Below are positions 1 through 12,029 of a DNA stretch of 64,000 nt, piece after piece (positions within the stretch are counted from its first letter, which is position 1; each line of letters opens with the position of its first letter). The notes beneath the pieces are model-generated. The model saw nothing but the letters and a program-made list of their open reading frames with translations. It ran no database searches and was not told the origin of the DNA. A program made the translations under genes and the position numbers. Origin of the DNA: Ornithodoros turicata (Eukaryota > Arthropoda > Arachnida > Ixodida > Argasidae); NCBI RefSeq assembly GCF_037126465.1, contig NC_088201.1, forward strand, positions 198,036,403-198,100,402, read 5' to 3'.

Positions 1-2005
1 TACACAAGCCTCAGTGAGTGATTTAACGTTTGATACAGTTAGAATTTATGGCTCAAATCCCTCCAGTGAAGCAGCAGTTACGAATGATACCCCTCAGGTT
101 TTAAGCGCCGACCAAGTTACAACAACCGAACGACGTCTGCCTGTTCTCGTGCGGCTTTCTATAGCTTACACAAGCCTCAGTGAGTGATTTAACGTGTGAT
201 ACAGTTAGAATTTATGGCTCAAATCCATCCAGTGAAGCAGCAGTTACGAATGATACCCCTCAGGTTTTAAGCGCCGACCAAGTTACAACAACCGAGCGAC
301 GTCTTCCTGTTCTCGTGCGGCTAGCTTACACAAGCCTCAGTGAGTGATTTAACGTGTGATACAGTTAGAATTTATGGCTCAAATCCATCCAGTGAAGCAG
401 CAGTTACGAATGATACCCCTCAGGTTTTAAGCGCCGACCAAGTTACAACAACCGAGCGACGTCTTCCTGTTCTCGTGCGGCTAGCTTACACAAGCCTCAG
501 TGAGTGATTTAACGTGTGATACAGTTAGAATTTATGGCTCAAATCCATCCAGTGAAGCAGCAGTTACGAATGATACCCCTCAGGTTTTAAGCGCCGACCA
601 AGTTACAACAACCGAACGACGTCTGCCTGTTCTCGTGCGGCTTTCTATAGCTTACACAAGCCTCAGTGAGTGATTTAACGTGTGATACAGTTAGAATTTA
701 TGGCTCAAATCCATCCAGTGAAGCAGCAGTTACGAATGATACCCCTCAGGTTTTAAGCGCCGACCAAGTTACAACAACCGAGCGACGTCTTCCTGTTCTC
801 GTGCGGCTAGCTTACACAAGCCTCAGTGAGTGATTTAACGTGTGATACAGTTAGAATTTATGGCTCAAATCCATCCAGTGAAGCAGCAGTTACGAATGAT
901 ACCCCTCAGGTTTTAAGCGCCGACCAAGTTACAACAACCGAGCGACGTCTTCCTGTTCTCGTGCGGCTAGCTTACACAAGCCTCAGTGAGTGATTTAACG
1001 TGTGATACAGTTAGAATTTATGGCTCAAATCCATCCAGTGAAGCAGCAGTTACGAATGATACCCCTCAGGTTTTAAGCGCCGACCAAGTTACAACAACCG
1101 AACGACGTCTTCCTGTTCTCGTGCGGCTTTCTATAGCTTACACAAGCCTCAGTGAGTGATTTAACGTGTGATACAGTTATAATTTATGGCTCAAATCCCT
1201 CCAGTGAAGCAGCAGTTACGAACGATACCCCTCAGGTTTTAAGCGCCGACCAAGTTACGACAACCGAATGACGTCTTCCTGTTCTCATGCGGCTTTCTAT
1301 AGCTTACACAAGCCTCAGTGAGTGATTTAACGTGTGATACAGTTAGAATTCAGGGCTCAAAACCGTGCAGTCAAGCAGCAGTTACGAATGATACCCCTCA
1401 GGTTTTAAGCGCCGATAAAATCACAACAACCGAACGACGTTTTCCTGTCCTCGTGCGGCTTTCTATAGCTTATACAAGCCTCGGTGAGTGATTTAACGTG
1501 TGATACAGTTAGAATTTAGGGCTCAAATCCCTGCAGTGACGCAGCAGTTACAAATGATACCCCTCAGGTTTGAAGCGCCGACCAAATTACAACAACCCAA
1601 CGACGTTTTCCTGTTCTCGTGCAGCTTTTGGATATTTTATACAAGCCTCAACGAGTTATTTAACATGTGATACAGTTAGAATTTAGGGTCAAAACCCTGC
1701 TGTCAAGCAGCAGGTACGAATGATACCCCTCAGGTTTTAAGCTCTGATACAATATCAACAACAGAACACAGCTTTCCTGCCCTTATATAGCGTTCGATGG
1801 CTTATAAAAGCCACAGTGAGTAATGTAACATGTGATACAGTAAGAATTTAAGGCTCAGAAACCCGCAATGAAGCAGCGGTGTCGGAGGATACCGGTCAGG
1901 CTTTAAGCTCCGACCCGATTTGAACAGCCAAACAACATTTTTATTTCCTCATATGGCCTTTGATAGCTTAGAAATGCCACAGTGAGTGATCAGATGGTTT
2001 AATTT
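1..2005. repeat. Satellite array edge, 160/166-bp monomer with trimeric higher-order repeat
   Basis: About twelve head-to-tail monomers begin at 1, 167, 327, 487, 653, 813, 973, 1139, 1305, 1471, 1638 and 1803. Lengths run 166,160,160,166,160,160,166,166,166,167,165. The 166-bp type carries an extra CTTTCTAT-like stretch before the junction. Positions 167-652 and 653-1138 are two copies of the same 160+160+166 trimer, so a 486-bp higher-order unit has been amplified. The first monomer enters mid-array, so the array continues upstream of the window. From about 1305 to 2005 the monomers diverge progressively, which is how the flank of a homogenised satellite looks. No long ORF crosses it. Confidence 0.95.
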
Positions 2006-3750
2006 TCAGGATTTTATAAATGACACTGCTAAAATTTAAGGTTTGCAAATGATGATTACGGAGAGTGAAATGCTATCCAGCAAGTCAAAAGCTGCAAACT
2101 TGAAGCTTTTTGTTGCCTAAATACATTTGTTTGTGTTGTTTCCAGGTGGAACCCCTGTAGCTGACCTGAAACCTGGATTGTTAGATGCCGTACAAGAATT
2201 GGGTATGGGATAGAGAAAGAAGTATTGAGATTCTATTGGAGAATCTGCATACCCCTGCTTATGCTAGTCCTCACTAGGCCTACCAAAGCAGGCACACAAT
2301 TGTTCTCTTGCTGAGGTGACGGATTTGTTACTGACACTCATTATTATTATTTCTTATAATTATTTCTTCTCAGTATTTTCACACTACTCACAATTGTGTT
2401 TCACTTTCAGTTCAAGTTCTTCAAACAGAGCTGACCCACCAGAATGCTGTCCACGGCATCCCACATGCTCCAGCTGCGTGACGATGCCCCACCCCGGATT
2501 GTCTTATGTCAACAGCGCGCTCCCGTAGGGAACTATGGACAATAGAAGATGGACTGTGGACATACTAAGGAATTATTTAGTAGCTTCATGGTGCACTGGA
2601 GAAGGAACAGCAGACCTGGACGAAGTAAACAAGCGGCCCTTTTCAGGGCCACGATATGTGTGCCACAATGACTAGCGTCCTGCGGATAGAACAAACCCTG
2701 ATTGTGATAGAAGATCACTGAACTAACCATAAGTCAAGCACAAGGGCTACAACAGTGCTGACAGAAAGCAATCATTGCAGTTCCATATGCCATACATTTC
2801 GTTAAGCACTGTATTTTTGATGGCAGTAATCTTTAGAGTTGAAGGAGCCATGTTCTTCCACTTTTTTGGTCAAAGTATGCATCACAGAACATATTGCTGA
2901 GGTGGACTGTATGTGGAACAAACAATAACACCTGTTATTCATTCGCACTGAAAATATGAAGCAGAAAGTGTTGAGGTTGTTGCAAGAGACCTGTACTATG
3001 TTTGTTCTACCGTTTCTCCACAAAAGTGACGTGGAGAATGCACTGGACGGCTCCATTTTCCTTCTTCCTCTGTTTAATGTAAAGGTAGTTCTTTTGTGAG
3101 GCATTGAGGACAAAACTCTTTGAGGCAGCATATTTGGGTCTAAGAACGCAATTGTAGCCACAGGACACGTTGGCTTTAGACCACATCATGGAGGGCCACA
3201 AGGAAAAGAAATGACTGTAGTTACAATAAAACATTGGTATATCATACATAACAATGTACAGAGAAACAGGACCGACACAGTTATTGTGGAGCCCGATAAT
3301 GTGCACAATTCATTACTGAAATATATAAAAAAATAATGGGTTTACTAGGCTAACTGAATTAAATGGGCTGCCTTTCAAATAGATCGCTAAAAGTATGACA
3401 AATTATTCAACATTTGCAGAGGTTTTGGAGAATGTTCATGAGCACTCAAAATTATTCATTTACTTACTGTATTGTTGCCTTTGCTCACAGTTGGAAAAAT
3501 AAGTAGAAAATCAAGGAGAAAGAGCTAGCTGGCATATTCAAAGTGGGTTATGGCTTCGGGTTCGCTATGTTGTTTTTAATGAGAAGTGCAGAAAGTTGGG
3601 CCAGTTGGTACATAGCTGCGAAAGGGAATAAGAGCATACAGACGGGACAATGGAGAGAAAGAGCTGCTTTCGACTAAACTATAATGATAGGAAACCCCAC
3701 ACAGTCATGTGCACAGGCGCATTTCTATCTCACCATGTCAAAACAACGAG
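2006..3750. other. No gene recognised; contains a histone-type stem-loop
   Basis: Only short unrecognised frames are present. A pyrimidine tract ending in CAG near 2144 is followed by about 22 codons to a TAG, which could be a terminal exon but matches nothing I know. The clear structured feature is the stem-loop listed separately at 2635. Minus-strand frames at 2800-3306 resemble no family I can name. Confidence 0.5.
2635..2650 (+). promoter_or_regulatory. Perfect histone-mRNA-type 3' stem-loop
   Basis: GGCCCTTTTCAGGGCC matches the metazoan replication-dependent histone stem-loop consensus GGCYCTTTTCAGRGCC exactly: a 6-bp stem and a 4-nt loop. The 5' flank is A-rich (GTAAACAAGC), as at histone 3' ends. 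The 3' flank ACGATATG is only partly like the usual ACCCA, and no purine-rich downstream element is obvious within 15 nt. I see no histone reading frame upstream. It could end a histone-like or transposon transcript, or be a relic of one. Confidence 0.6.
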
Positions 3751-3752
3751 TA

Positions 3753-3956
3753 CAGTGCTGGACAAATGTTAGAGAACATGCTTCGGCGCATTCCTTCCTC
3801 AGAGTGAAAGCGAATTGGACCATACGGCCTTGGACATGTGCGTATAGGTAGCACAGTCGCCTGTATGCAAATCCGTACGATGCCATTCGCTGCCAGTTTG
3901 TCACCCGGAGGAAGGAGTGCGCCTGAGCGTGTTTCGTAAACTTTTGTCCAACACTT
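3753..3956. mobile_element. Tc1-like MITE, 204 bp
   Basis: The ends are imperfect terminal inverted repeats: CAGTGCTGGACAAATGTT on the left and the complement of a TGTCCAACACTT end on the right. A TA dinucleotide flanks each side (3751-3752 and 3957-3958), as expected for Tc1/mariner insertion. There is no coding capacity. The TIR resembles that of the element at 55672-55864. Confidence 0.6.
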
Positions 3957-3958
3957 TA

Positions 3959-4742
3959 CAAGTATAAAACAGATTAGCAATGTAGAGTGGGCTAGTTGGT
4001 ATGACATCTTACAGTACGGAGCTATGGCAGACAAGGACAGCACACCGCTCTACTATCAACTTGTTTATTTCTGGAAAAAGAGAAAAGGAAGGTTGAACGT
4101 CGGGATTGGGGTTTTGACAAGACCTGAAAAGACGGAACTGTACACCTAGTGGTGATGTTTCCCTGCTGTCAAAACCACGGCGGTTATAAGGGATGACACA
4201 AGTGAAAAAAATTCCCATAATTTGAATAAAACTTCAAGTTTCTTATCCATCAGACAAATAGAAGCTTCAGCAATATAACTGGAAGAGCCACTTCGATTAT
4301 CTCTCTTTCGAACTGACAGTTTGCTTTTCTTTTATGTTGAGTTCTTTCAAAAGCCGAGTTTTAATGTCACTATTTGATTTAGTGTAAGAATTAGGATTAA
4401 CAGAAGATCGACTCAATCCTCGCATTAGCTACGGTGTGCTAGTGTAGTATACCGCACTCGAATACCAGGTTGACGTTCCCGTAATTTGGGAAATTCAAGA
4501 GCCACAAGAACTGCTCGCATCCCGTGCATTCTATCTAACAAGGACAGCGCAGCAGCAGTATACGGCGGGCCAGGCTCAAAACCATGCCTGAAAATCTGCA
4601 CTTCTAATTTTTCGAGAGTGTAGCTTCGTTCTAATTGGGTGGCTCCGCGTGTTTGAGATCCCGGTAGACAGGGCAATCGCTTTCGAAACTAAACAATGAG
4701 GATGAGAAAAGTAACGCTGTCCTATATCTGCGCAAAATCACC
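3959..4742. other. No gene recognised
   Basis: Only short frames on either strand, with no homology I recognise and no repeat structure that stands out by eye. Confidence 0.5.
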
Positions 4743-5279
4743 ACACTCTTAGAAAAAAAAACGAGTAAAACGGGGAGTAATTGCAGCTTCTACTCCCCTA
4801 GCCTGCGATTACTCCCCATTTTAGTCCCCTAATCCGGCATTTAGTCCCGACATTTACTCCCCAGGACTGCAAGTTGTCACTAAACTTCGCGCATTGTCTC
4901 CTAAATGCAACAGTCTACGTAAATATGTGCCCTTGGTCAATCGGAGCTGCATAAGGCTGTATGACTCGGACAACGTAGCAATTTTCCAGCTACACAGAGT
5001 AAGAAGCAGTTAGCGCATCTTTCTCCGCTAACTGTGGCATATGTATGTAGCAAGATTTTATATCACCCGATATATCACGCTTGACGGTGTGCTTCAAAGT
5101 ACATGCATGCACACGAATTATGTACTTGGGACTCTTACGACAGTGCGGGAAATGCAGTCTCCACTCTGTGACATTCATTTACGCCCGTGTATTTACTCCC
5201 GAAAGGGACTATTTTTTGTAGTAACGCGTTTAGTCCCCAAAAGGAGTAAAGGTATTCTTTTTTTTTTCATAGAATGCAT
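4743..5279. mobile_element. MITE-like element with CACTCTTAGAAAAA ends
   Basis: The left end reads CACTCTTAGAAAAAAAAACG followed by GAGTAAAACGGGGAG. The right end, read on the other strand, is a similar ATTCTATG-poly(A) end followed by TTTACTCC and GGGGACTAAA motifs. Variants of TTTAGTCCCC and TTACTCCCC recur near both ends as subterminal repeats. No ORF of note. The exact boundary and target duplication are not visible. Confidence 0.5.
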
Positions 5280-6905
5280 AGCTCATGTACAAAGCAGGTC
5301 TTCCAAAGACATGAACGGGTTTTTCCGAGGACCCACCACCGTGGGAAAACAGACATAAGTGTAGGGTGCAGGTGGTGAATGTGAATCATGTGTCACCCCC
5401 AAGATTTTTCTTGAATTTCTTTGAGAGGTGTTCAAAATTTTATTTGCAGTTAATTGAGCTGATATGCGTATATCCAACACCGCGGGTTCGGTGATTTCTG
5501 TTCTTTTTTTTCTTTTTTATGATTCATTTGCTACAGCAATTCACAGATAACATCGACTTAGTGAAAGTATACTTTATGTAGTAATTGTAATTTTTAATGC
5601 TTTTCGTATCTTAGGTCTCCTCTTTCTTCGGTTTTTCGATAGTTCTGTCTTCCGACTTTCCAGATTTCTGATATACTTCGATCTCATGATTTTCGGCATG
5701 CTGATTGCCATTGCTCCTGAGCCCCGGATCCCGACATCCTCGAAATACCCTCCTCGTGACCACTTCTCCTTCCAACTCATTACAAAAAGTGGTGTCCATG
5801 ACCAAAGAATATTGATATGCAGAGAAAGGAAGGAAGGAAGTAGAAAGGAGTAGAATAAGTAGAAAGTAGAAAGGAAGAGAGACAGATAAATATATAAGAC
5901 ACAAAATATATAGACAAAATATAAGAAAAGGAGATAAATTGTCTTGGATCAAGGATACTTTATTGGTACTAAGGTCACAAAATGATCACGATGATCGGGC
6001 ATGTTTAGACAAAAATATATACACAGTACCGCGAGGATAGAGAGGTAGCAAGCGAGCTGGTGGTATAGATCCTTAACTTAGATCCATAACACAGACAATC
6101 TTGTCGTTTTTTGCACCCCGGTCTCGGATTTTTAAGTTAAGGATCCATACAAGGTAATTGAACCTCTGTATGCAACAAGCAACCCATGCATGTAATGCAA
6201 TCCCCTTTGTAATCAATCCCCCAATCAATGTAGTGCAATCCCCCGTGTATTTTTGTTGCAACGACATCCACATATCAGCATGTACCTGCCATTGAAAATT
6301 TAGAACCGTATTGCAATTTCTTCACCTGTTACAGGAGGAGAAATGTATGTGTGTCAATGGGATGGGCAGACAGACCTTGCCCCTATTCTACACACGCATA
6401 CAAATATTAGCTTAGATTTTGTTATACGATGCGAAATGAACTGCGTCTTCCACTCGAAAACACGTTCTTCCTAACTAACACGACTGTGTCGGCAGTCATA
6501 CTGAACGTTGTATCAAAAAAAAAAAAAAAAAAACACGTGAGCACTAAGCTAATGAGTCATATTTATGCTGGTCACCTACGACATTATTTTCAAGATTGTG
6601 CTCGTTTAGCAGCGCGATGCGCTCGACACAGACTGCTCTGCCACGCACAGGTGACTTCACCCTACCTGGCGGTTCTTCAGCAATCAAAGTCCGACTTCTG
6701 AAACCTGCTTGTATTTGCGCGATAATCCTGTGAGCATGCGGTGTTACATTGAAAAATGATGTTAAGTCACAGACTCAAAAAACACAAGCATATATGTTAC
6801 ACATTTTGCACGGATTAGTCGAGGAAACCTGGCTGCAATTGCTTTACCAAATATTCACTTCAAGTTTTCCCGGTTTGCGATTTCTCCACTTATCCCTAGG
6901 AAAAC
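5280..6905. other. Gene-free stretch with low-complexity tracts
   Basis: Holds an AG-rich stretch at about 5820-5910 and a poly(A) run at about 6515-6532. There is also an imperfect inverted repeat (GATCCTTAACTTA at about 6067 versus its complement ending about 6150). No family-level coding match was recognised in six frames. Confidence 0.5.
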
Positions 6906-6907
6906 TA

Positions 6908-6963
6908 TACATGCCATCAGCACAAAGCTTGCGTGCACGCAAGCTTTGTGCTGATGGCATGTA
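6908..6963. repeat. Perfect 56-bp palindrome without spacer, TA at both ends
   Basis: Two 28-nt halves are exact reverse complements and meet with no spacer at 6935/6936. The outermost dinucleotides are TA on the left and TA on the right. The structure could be two Tc1/mariner-type TIRs fused with no internal sequence, or a fold-back duplication of local sequence. It would form an unstable cruciform. Confidence 0.9.
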
Positions 6964-7282
6964 AGAAAAAAAAATGAAAGAAATGAAACACACAGGGCAC
7001 CAAATTTATGCGAACCAGAGCTGGATGAAGAATCTGTTAACAGCAAGCAGAACAAGCCATATGATATGTTTTCGATAACATTGAGACTTCCCGTGACCTT
7101 CCCTAGCACAACCAAAATCATGCTAAAGTCGGTCACATATCCATTATTTCGCTAATTTTTATCATGTTACGGATGGTCGTTGGAAGTTGCAATGTGACAG
7201 AGTACACATTGCCCGACTCCACTCTTTACCCTTGTATTTTACACCAGGCACAAAATTTTGTTAATTTATACAGTTAATTACT
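6964..7282. other. No gene recognised
   Basis: Short AT-rich interval between the palindrome and the retroelement fragment. Nothing supported is seen. Confidence 0.5.
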
Positions 7283-7800
7283 TTAATTCATTAAAGGCCG
7301 CTCCGACAGTCTAATTTTTGGAACGCCAAGGCAGTGGCGAAGGCTTCGGGCGTACAGGGTTCGAAGGGTATTTAACGATGTTGTAGAAACCCTATGCAAG
7401 AGTGGAAGGCTGTAAAGCACAGTCACCCTCACCAAAGCCGCGTGAACAGCTAAGAGGGAGCGTTGATCACAGTCCCAGCCAAAGCCAGAAAGATGTTGAA
7501 TGGCAGGAAGCCATCGCTGCACGTTGGTTTCAAGGTGCTTAATGTGATGTGCTTAACAAGATGCCACACCAAGGAAGCGATGCGAGAGCTGAAGCGAGAG
7601 CTGCCGTGCACCAATCCAAAGAGGGAAATTACGCACTTTTCGGGCGAAAGGTCCATTCCAAATCGCGTAACGTAGAGGTGAACGCTGTTTAAGGCTGGTT
7701 GTAAACGGCGCTGAATGACTGGTCGTCACTTGCAGTCCAAAGGGCAACGTCATCGGCATACACGGAGAATGCTACCTTGCGTGGAACGGCATGACATTCA
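7283..7800 (-). pseudogene. I-type non-LTR retrotransposon RT fragment (inverted part)
   Basis: Minus-strand frames contain the RT active-site block FSVYADDVALWTA near 7790, then DLSPEKCVI. Nearer 7300-7500 is the thumb/connection region, with LAGFGWDC-like text, a LLYSLPLL-like core and TLYARSLRHCLGVPK. These are typical of I/R1-type reverse transcriptases. The frame shifts several times, so it is dead. It lies head-to-head with the plus-strand RNase H piece that starts about 7850. In an intact element that piece follows directly, so the two are probably one twin-primed insertion. Confidence 0.75.
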
Positions 7801-7849
7801 GCGGAAGCTGGAGAACTCCCGGTCCAGGTCCTCCGTGAGCGGGAAACGG

Positions 7850-8500
7850 CTCGACACTTCCTACGTTTGCGTGCGCACGTTCCCCGCCACCCACTCCTCA
7901 GGAAAATTCGATACCGTCCGGAAAGTGATTTCCATCGCGTGGCGCAGAGGACACGCAGGGCTCTCACCGGCTTCACACCTAGGGCTGTCACACCGCCGAA
8001 CGCCCCCTGGTCTCTGCCTGTACCACCCACCATTCGCACGTCTTCCTGACCTCCAGGTCCGAAGAGCTCACATTCCCCCTCAAGTCCTTCGAGCCCATTT
8101 TTATGCTCTCGTAGACGCGAAGTTATCCACCTCTACCGCCGCTTACATGGCGGTAGAGGTAGATACATTTCGAGATGGCGCATCTCGAAATGGCAAGTCC
8201 GCAGTTCAAGTCGGTAGTTCAAGAACGTCGCCTTTGGCACTGTAGTTCATCCACAGCTACGGAACTCTACGCCATACTTTTCTTTTCGCAGCACATCGTT
8301 CCATCCCCCCCCCCCCCCCCGGCATTGAGTGGTCTTTACTGACTCAGCGTCTGCGTTGCAAGCAATTGAAAATTCTGGCATACGAGACTCCCCCGCACCG
8401 TTGGTTCTGGATGTGTTAACCGCTTACAAACTTGTCTACGAAGTAGAACATAAACTCGCTCTCCAATTAGTTCCCGCCCATCGCGGTGTCGTACACTCCT
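7850..8500 (+). pseudogene. I-type non-LTR RNase H fragment
   Basis: Plus-strand frames read the linker and then ribonuclease H: DTFRDGASRNGKSAV (first acidic residue), TATELYAILF (Glu motif), then VVFTDSASALQAI (next Asp), and LALQLVPAHRGV near 8460-8495. The frame is broken by a run of 18 C at about 8306 and by two short fold-back duplications at 8129-8160 and 8166-8192. The sequence stops after the PAHRGV block. The matching 3' tail reappears at about 12770. Confidence 0.75.
8129..8192. repeat. Two adjacent short perfect inverted repeats
   Basis: Arms of 12 nt (8129-8140 and 8149-8160, spacer 8) are followed by arms of 12 nt (8166-8177 and 8181-8192, spacer 3). Both sit inside RNase H coding sequence and look like local template-switch duplications. 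Confidence 0.85.
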
Positions 8501-8595
8501 GTAATGTCACATGCTTTCAGCCGGGGCCCTGGATATCAATCCGCTTGCATCGACAGTCCGCTTTTAGCAATTTGTTCGCTTGACGCGGTACCAGC

Positions 8596-11500
8596 ATGCC
8601 CACGACGTGCTGTGCAACTGCTTGTGACGTTGGAAAACCGATGTGCACGATTAAGGCATCTCTCTTTCGTTTCCCGTCTGACCCTGTCGAAAGAGAGCGG
8701 TGGAAACGAGCCATTCCGCGTGTGGAAACGGAAAGGTTCAACTTTGACTCGCCAAGCACCAGAGTCTGCGCCCTGCACTTCGACCCATCCGACCTCGTGA
8801 GGACTGACAACTTCGTCATCAACCAGGAGGTTCTGTCGTAGGACAGGATTGTGCCGAAGCTTCGTGCCGAGGCGGTGCTGCGCATCTTCCCGAACTGTCT
8901 GTCTACTTGACGACACCGAAGCCACAAAGCCGTGTGCGCAAGACTCGTGTGCCAACTACCCAGTCCGGACCCAGCAATACCGCGACGAAACGCAAGCAAG
9001 CCCTGTGTGCGTCCCCCGTGGAGGGCGGGCACCCAGTATGTGGACCGACGCATAAAATACTGAGGCTCCATTCCAAGGAAAACGCGGATCCTTTCCTAGA
9101 CGTGGAAGAAGAAGACGGCGAAGCAGCGCGTAGACGTGACAAGTTGTGCCAGACAGAAGAAGGTGCTGGCTGTTCAAAGAGAGGACTGCAAAGAGTGAAA
9201 GCGAAACTTTGGCAAGCACAACGTGCACTCCGTGGCCTGCTGCGAAGACTTGCACACAAGGTCGTTGAGTGCCGCACATCACACGTGGCCCGTGGGAAAC
9301 AATCAGAGCAGGAGAAGCTACCTCAGCGCCAGAGGATCATCTTCGACCAGTGGCTGAAAAAGGCAGCCGCGAAGTCTGCAAAAGGAATGAGGTATGTTCC
9401 AAAGCCAAACAGCTGTTCAAAAAGGTGCCAGAACCCTTCCAACGTCACCACGTTTACATCCTTTTCAGACACCGTAGAATGAAGCATTTGTATTTGTTTC
9501 AGGTACAGCATGGAATGGATTTACGACTCCCTTCTTCTGAAAATTAAGTCCACTGCAGCATACACATTCCTTGTGGAGAACGAATACCTGCCTCTGCCAG
9601 ACCCTCGAACGCTTCAGTCCTACATCTCAAGCCTCGACGCAAACTTTGGATTTAATCCTGACCCCTTCACTCTTCTGAAGAATAAACAGAAGGAGGTGCC
9701 AGAAAGAGAGCGCCGTGGCAAGTATTTGTCTGTGTGGTCACACAACAACCAACAAGTGTACTGATCATTTACAAGGGTGCTCATGTTTGACGACATGAGC
9801 GTACGGAAAGGCAGACATGGTCGTTCTCGGAAAGGTGGACCATGGTGATCACACACTGCCACAGGACGAAGTAAAAGACGGAAACCATGTGCTCGTTTTC
9901 CTGTTACGGCCATTCCTTGCAGGGTGGTCCCAAACAACAGGAACGTTCTGTACAGAAGGAGCAGCACCCGGCTCTGTCCTGGCAAAGCTCATCCTTCAGT
10001 GCATCGTACACCCCGCCAATGCGACAGTTCTTGTGCAAGCCATTACATGCGACAACTCCACAAAAAACCATGCTGGACTGAGGGCTCTAGGTATGCACTA
10101 GCTCTTTGTATGCATCTCCACCTCCCTTAGAGTTAGTATTTCCAGCAGAGGAGACTATAGCGTAGCTTGACACATTCATCGAGAACCATATATTTCCAGG
10201 TATACGCGTATCAGCTGAAGGAAACCCAGTCACGTACTTTGAGCACTCTACTGTTCCAGTAATGAAAGTCACTTGCATCATAGATGTTCCACACATTTTT
10301 AAATGCATCCGGAACAACCTCCAGAAAGTAGGAAAATTCATTGTAAGTTGGTTGATCGCTTAGTGTGTGTAACATGTTCAAAAATTATTACGTTTAATGC
10401 TGTAGCTTCCTGGTGGTAAAGAAGTCTACCATCGCCATTACCAAGCTCTTCTTGAGTACGAAGAACAACAGGGTGGTTTGCGAGCTGTGACGCTGTGGTT
10501 TGCGAGCTCACAAAGGCACACATCTACCCAAATGCATTTCAAAAGATGAACGTAAAGCTCGCAGTGCAGGTGAGCCTCCGTCCATATTTTGGTATTCTTG
10601 TGCTAGCGTTGATGCAGCAGCACGATGATCATCTCAAAATTTTTCAGCTGTTCAGTGAATCCGTGGCGACATCCATAGAGTTTTATAGCACACGAGAAGA
10701 AAGCAAAAAAGCTGCATGGCTGCGAAGGAACAGTTTCTTTCACTCGAAGGCTGAATGCACTCTTCGACAGCATTAACCTTCAGCGGCCAGATGACGTGGC
10801 GAACGCTGGGCCAGGACAACTAAATGTAGGTCTTCACATCCTAATAATCGTTCATATGTTTCTAAAACTTAAGATGTTTCAGGTCATAAAAGAGAGCATT
10901 GCATGGCTGGAGGAACGGTGTGCATTTAGGAAGACACTGACTCAGCAGCAGGCATGCTTTCTAAGCAAACAGACTTGTTCTGCTTTAAGGGTGACTCTAC
11001 GCAGCACTGTTGCACTCGTTGAAAACCTATGAGCTTTGGGGTACAAGTATGTTCTCACCGGAAAGCTCGGTCAGGATCCACTGGAGGTAAATATCTACCA
11101 ATGTACCTGCTGCGACAGATAACGTTTTCTTACAAGGAGTCAACTAATCCCATCTTCCAGAAATTCTTCGGCATCGTCAGGCATATTGGTGGTGATGGAG
11201 GACGACCAACAGCGGTTCAGTTTTTATAGATATACCGCATGCTGTCCGTAAACAACCTGGTGAAGCCACCTGAAAGAACCAATGTCCAGTCGCAAGGTCC
11301 GCAGCTGCTGTTAACACTTCAGAGCCTTTTCGGAAAGAAGTCGCCTCCGATTAACCATGTAAGCAAATCCCTGTGTGATGTTTTACATGATGGAAAGTTT
11401 CCCTCTGCAAACTGACACCATGTTACTGTCACAGGTAGAACGCCTTATCGAGAAACTGGACAGTATCCTGCTCGACCCAGCTACTACATATGTGACATCC

Positions 11501-11916
11501 AACTTCACCAGGCAACCAGTGTGACCACCAATGATGCTATTTTGGAATACCTTGGTGGTTATATTGTTCACAAGCTTCGTGGAGGGGACTGTGCTTCCTG
11601 TGCGGACACCCTGGAATGCGCAACAAGTCAGCCGATCACGACAGATCTCATCTCGATTAGGACCCATGGTGGCTTGAAGAGACCATCACGACAGCTAATG
11701 AAACTGCTGAAGCTGGTAGAGTCACACTTCAGGGACTGTACAAACAACAGCGTCAGGTGCACCGCTTACGGGGAAATTATTGAAGCAACCCTCATCAATG
11801 AAGAATTGGCGACAGCAACAGTTGGCTGCAAGGAGCACTACGTCCAGAAAACGCCTGAAGTGTTGCACTTTTTTTGTACGATGCCGACTACATTTCCTCT
11901 CAAGGGAGAAAAATAA
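8596..11916 (+). pseudogene. P-element transposase with N-terminal THAP domain, nine exons, inactivated
   Basis: P-type transposases cut and paste their own DNA in the nucleus; the THAP zinc finger binds the element ends. Residues 1-75 form a THAP domain: MPTTCCATAC, RFPSDPVERERW, then CALHF (C-x2-H). Later blocks are FDQWLKKAAAKSAKGMR, PLPDPRTLQSYI, the catalytic-region FDDMSVRKG, GWSQTTGTFCT, VPHIFKCIRNNLQ, LRVTLRSTVALVENL, GKLGQDPLE, FFGIVRHIGG and the C-terminal GGLKRPSRQL. Inferred introns: 9392-9502, 9718-9775 (GC donor), 10091-10199, 10343-10405, 10570-10647, 10826-10882, 11087-11160 and 11359-11434. Lesions: TAG about 8839, frameshift about 8900, a 22-bp tandem duplication near 10470-10510, further stops about 11033 and 11227. 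Family certain; exon ends by eye. Confidence 0.85.
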
Positions 11917-12029
11917 GAAGTGAAATGAGGCAACACGAAGACCTATCCCTGCTGGTGGTGGAAAGAAATGAAACCATCCCGGAGATACAGCGCACGAGCA
12001 GTGCATCTGTCTCTTGCACTCCACAAAAC

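Noticed and set aside
1..2005. CRISPR-like regular array
   Set aside because: Units are contiguous 160-166-bp monomers without unique spacers, in eukaryotic DNA; it is a satellite.
2144..2212. Terminal exon of a host gene
   Set aside because: Good acceptor and a 22-codon frame, but too short and unlike any family I know.
2802..3306. Transposase or zinc-finger protein on the minus strand
   Set aside because: Two overlapping frames with several cysteines, but the spacing fits no family I recognise.
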